Assembly: GCA_018830925.1 (NCBI GenBank)
Contig: JAHJRK010000286.1
Location: 1 to 7,846 of the forward strand
Direction: 5' to 3'
DNA: 7,846 nucleotides
DNA from: Pseudomonadota bacterium
GTDB taxonomy: Bacteria > Desulfobacterota > Desulfobacteria > Desulfobacterales > RPRI01
Part shown: positions 6,165-7,846 of the stretch, piece by piece
How positions within the stretch are numbered: position 1 is the first letter of the stretch
Layout: every line of letters begins with the position of its first letter
The notes under the pieces: generated by a model
The model's database searches: none
The model's input: only the letters and a program-made list of their open reading frames with translations
What the model was told of the DNA's origin: nothing
Made by a program: the position numbers and the translations under genes

Positions 6165-7846
6165 TTAAGCCTTTCCGTTTTTTCTGTAATAATTATTGTT
6201 TTTCCTCACATGATTTTCGACCGGGGCGCAAACTGTAAAAACGGCCCCGTATCCCAGGAATGCGTTTACTTCCCTTGTAAGCCGAATACCTGGTTTTATT
6301 TTCATGTTATCGGGAAGAGCTATCACCACATCCGATTTATCCGGATTTCTTAAATGGATAAACCCTTTCGTTACACCCGGATGGTTCATCAAAATCTCTT
6401 TAAGTTTCAACAGGGATTCCCTGCCTGATAAAGTTACATCAATGTTGAAATGTATTTCGGCAGTCCATATCTCCTCGGCCTTTTCAAGAGGAACCAGGGT
6501 ATCTGCAAGCACCTTCAGCGATTTTTCATCCTTCTGTATCCTGCCCTGGACAATAACAGGTCTCTCACCGACAAGAAGAGCGCTGACCGAGGAATAAACG
6601 GAAGGGAAAACGGTGGTTTCAATGCTCCCGTGCATATCTTCCGTTACAACATATGCCATTGTATCACCCTTTCTTGTTTGAATAATTCTCGAGTTTACTA
6701 TAATTCCCCCGAATCTCACAATTTCGCCGTCCTTCATATCTTTAATTGTAAGAGAGTCGGCATTTGTAAATTTAGAAAGGAGTTCTTCATGCTTGTTCAG
6801 CGGGTGCCCCGTTATATAAAAACCGAGATATTCCTTTTCAAAGGCAAGGAGATCCTTTTCTTCCCATTCGTCTATTTCAGGCATGCGCGGAAGATCCCTG
6901 GCAGTTTCATTTTCCTTTGCTGCCCCGAACAGGCCAATCTGGGGCCCTGTTTTTTCCCTCTGTACCCTCTGTCCGTATTCTACGGAATCATCCAGAGAAG
7001 CCGTCATCCTTGAGCGGTAATCGCCTGTCGAATCGAAGGCTCCGCACTTTATGAGGCTCTCTATGACGCGCTTGTTTACTTTTTTCAGATCAACCCGTTC
7101 GCAAAAATCGAACAGTGAGGAAAATTTTTTCTCATTTCGTGCCTCAATAACCGTCTCAATCGCTCCTTCGCCAACGTTCTTGACCGCCACAAGGCCGAAC
7201 CTTATTTTCGTGCCGATAACGGAAAATTCTCTATCGCTTTCATTTATATCAGGAGGAAGAACCGGTATTCCGTGGCTGCCGCATTCGGCTATGAATTTCA
7301 CCACGCTGTCGGTGGAATTCATTTCACTGGTTAAAAGCGAGGCCATGAACTCAACCGGATAATGCGCCTTTAAAAACGCGGTCTGGTACGCAATAAGAGC
7401 GTATGCAGCGCTGTGAGACTTGTTGAACCCGTAGCCGCCGAATTTGTCAATTAGGGAAAATAGTTTGTCGGCATCTTCCTTCTGTACACCGTGTGCAACC
7501 GCTCCGCTCACAAAACGCTCCCTCTGCGCCGCCATGATCTCTGCGATCTTCTTGCCCATCGCCTTGCGGAGATCGTCGGCCTCAGCCATCGAATATCCGG
7601 CCAGAACGCCCGCGATCTTCATTACCTGTTCCTGGTAGACAATAACACCGTAAGTCTCCTTCAGGATAGGCTCTAACTCCGGAACCGGATATTCTACGGA
7701 TCGCCGCCCGTGCTTTCTTTCCACGTAATCGTCTATCATTCCGCTTTCTATGGGACCGGGCCTGTAAAGAGCAACAAGAGCGGTTATGTCATCAAAGTTT
7801 TCAGGGATAACCCTTTTCAGAAGATCCTTCATCCCTTTGCTTTCAA
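6165..7846 (-). CDS. dnaE: DNA polymerase III alpha subunit, C-terminal half (5' end beyond window)
   Basis: The frame is open to the right edge, where ESKGMKDLL is visible; this is an internal DnaE motif (compare LESxGM), so the ATG at 7832 is not the start. About 560 of an expected roughly 1,150 residues are present. The PHP domain and the catalytic palm aspartates lie outside. Numbering from that methionine, the visible parts are the fingers with ALVALYRPGP (18-27), GVIVYQEQVM (62-71) and FGGYGFNKSHSAAYALIAYQ (131-150), then a helix-hairpin-helix region around GLVAVKNVGEGAI (213-225). QIGLFG (298-303; bases 6924-6941) matches the internal beta-clamp binding consensus QxxLF. An OB fold follows at about 371-448, then a small alpha/beta C-terminal domain at about 456-534 and a basic Asn-rich tail. 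The protein is the replicative polymerase, acting at the fork with the clamp and clamp loader. manC follows after 7 bp. Confidence 0.96.
   Translation of the reverse strand, partial: ESKGMKDLLKRVIPENFDDITALVALYRPGPIESGMIDDYVERKHGRRSVEYPVPELEPILKETYGVIVYQEQVMKIAGVLAGYSMAEADDLRKAMGKKIAEIMAAQRERFVSGAVAHGVQKEDADKLFSLIDKFGGYGFNKSHSAAYALIAYQTAFLKAHYPVEFMASLLTSEMNSTDSVVKFIAECGSHGIPVLPPDINESDREFSVIGTKIRFGLVAVKNVGEGAIETVIEARNEKKFSSLFDFCERVDLKKVNKRVIESLIKCGAFDSTGDYRSRMTASLDDSVEYGQRVQREKTGPQIGLFGAAKENETARDLPRMPEIDEWEEKDLLAFEKEYLGFYITGHPLNKHEELLSKFTNADSLTIKDMKDGEIVRFGGIIVNSRIIQTRKGDTMAYVVTEDMHGSIETTVFPSVYSSVSALLVGERPVIVQGRIQKDEKSLKVLADTLVPLEKAEEIWTAEIHFNIDVTLSGRESLLKLKEILMNHPGVTKGFIHLRNPDKSDVVIALPDNMKIKPGIRLTREVNAFLGYGAVFTVCAPVENHVRKNNNYYRKNGKA

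Noticed and set aside
1..7846. A novel defence or mobile system
   Set aside because: Every substantial gene belongs to a known housekeeping or glycan-precursor family, and no transposase, integrase, nuclease or toxin-antitoxin gene is visible.

Overview
The window reads as an ordinary chromosomal segment of a bacterium, probably Gram-negative and uncultured. It has housekeeping genes, a bacterial replicative polymerase, and intergenic DNA rich in short dispersed repeats. No ribosomal RNA or other strong marker is present, so taxonomy is only a guess: the repeat style and gene families would fit Desulfobacterota, Nitrospirota or a related candidate lineage.

Layout from left to right. At 2-1066 (+) is a saccharopine dehydrogenase-family oxidoreductase missing only a few N-terminal residues. 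It converges, across a 50 bp gap, on a complete Uup-type ABC-F ATPase at 1117-3012 (-). A 477 bp stretch without a gene (3013-3489) follows. It holds an inverted repeat just upstream of uup, a bidirectional terminator-like hairpin, two copies of a CGATATTCG-containing direct repeat, and an 8-nt periodic CTTTGTG tract. At 3490-4626 (-) is a DegT/DnrJ/EryC1/StrS-family PLP sugar aminotransferase. A 163 bp spacer (4627-4789) has a 15 bp palindrome and four more CGATATTCG/CGAATATCG cores, two of which form a 13 bp inverted repeat. At 4790-6157 (-) is a mannose-1-phosphate guanylyltransferase (ManC/AlgA type) whose C-terminal isomerase cupin lacks the metal-binding histidine cluster. Its start lies 7 bp after the stop of dnaE (6165 to beyond 7846, -), the C-terminal half of the DNA polymerase III alpha subunit.

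How the genes relate: dnaE and manC look co-transcribed. manC (GDP-mannose supply) and the aminotransferase (amino-sugar synthesis) suggest a small surface-polysaccharide precursor module attached downstream of the replication gene. uup and the dehydrogenase look unrelated to it. By eye the uup gene is clearly richer in G+C than its neighbours. I see no mobile-element gene, CRISPR, tRNA or defence system. The points most worth a second look are the decayed isomerase domain of ManC and the CGATATTCG repeat clusters on both sides of the aminotransferase gene.
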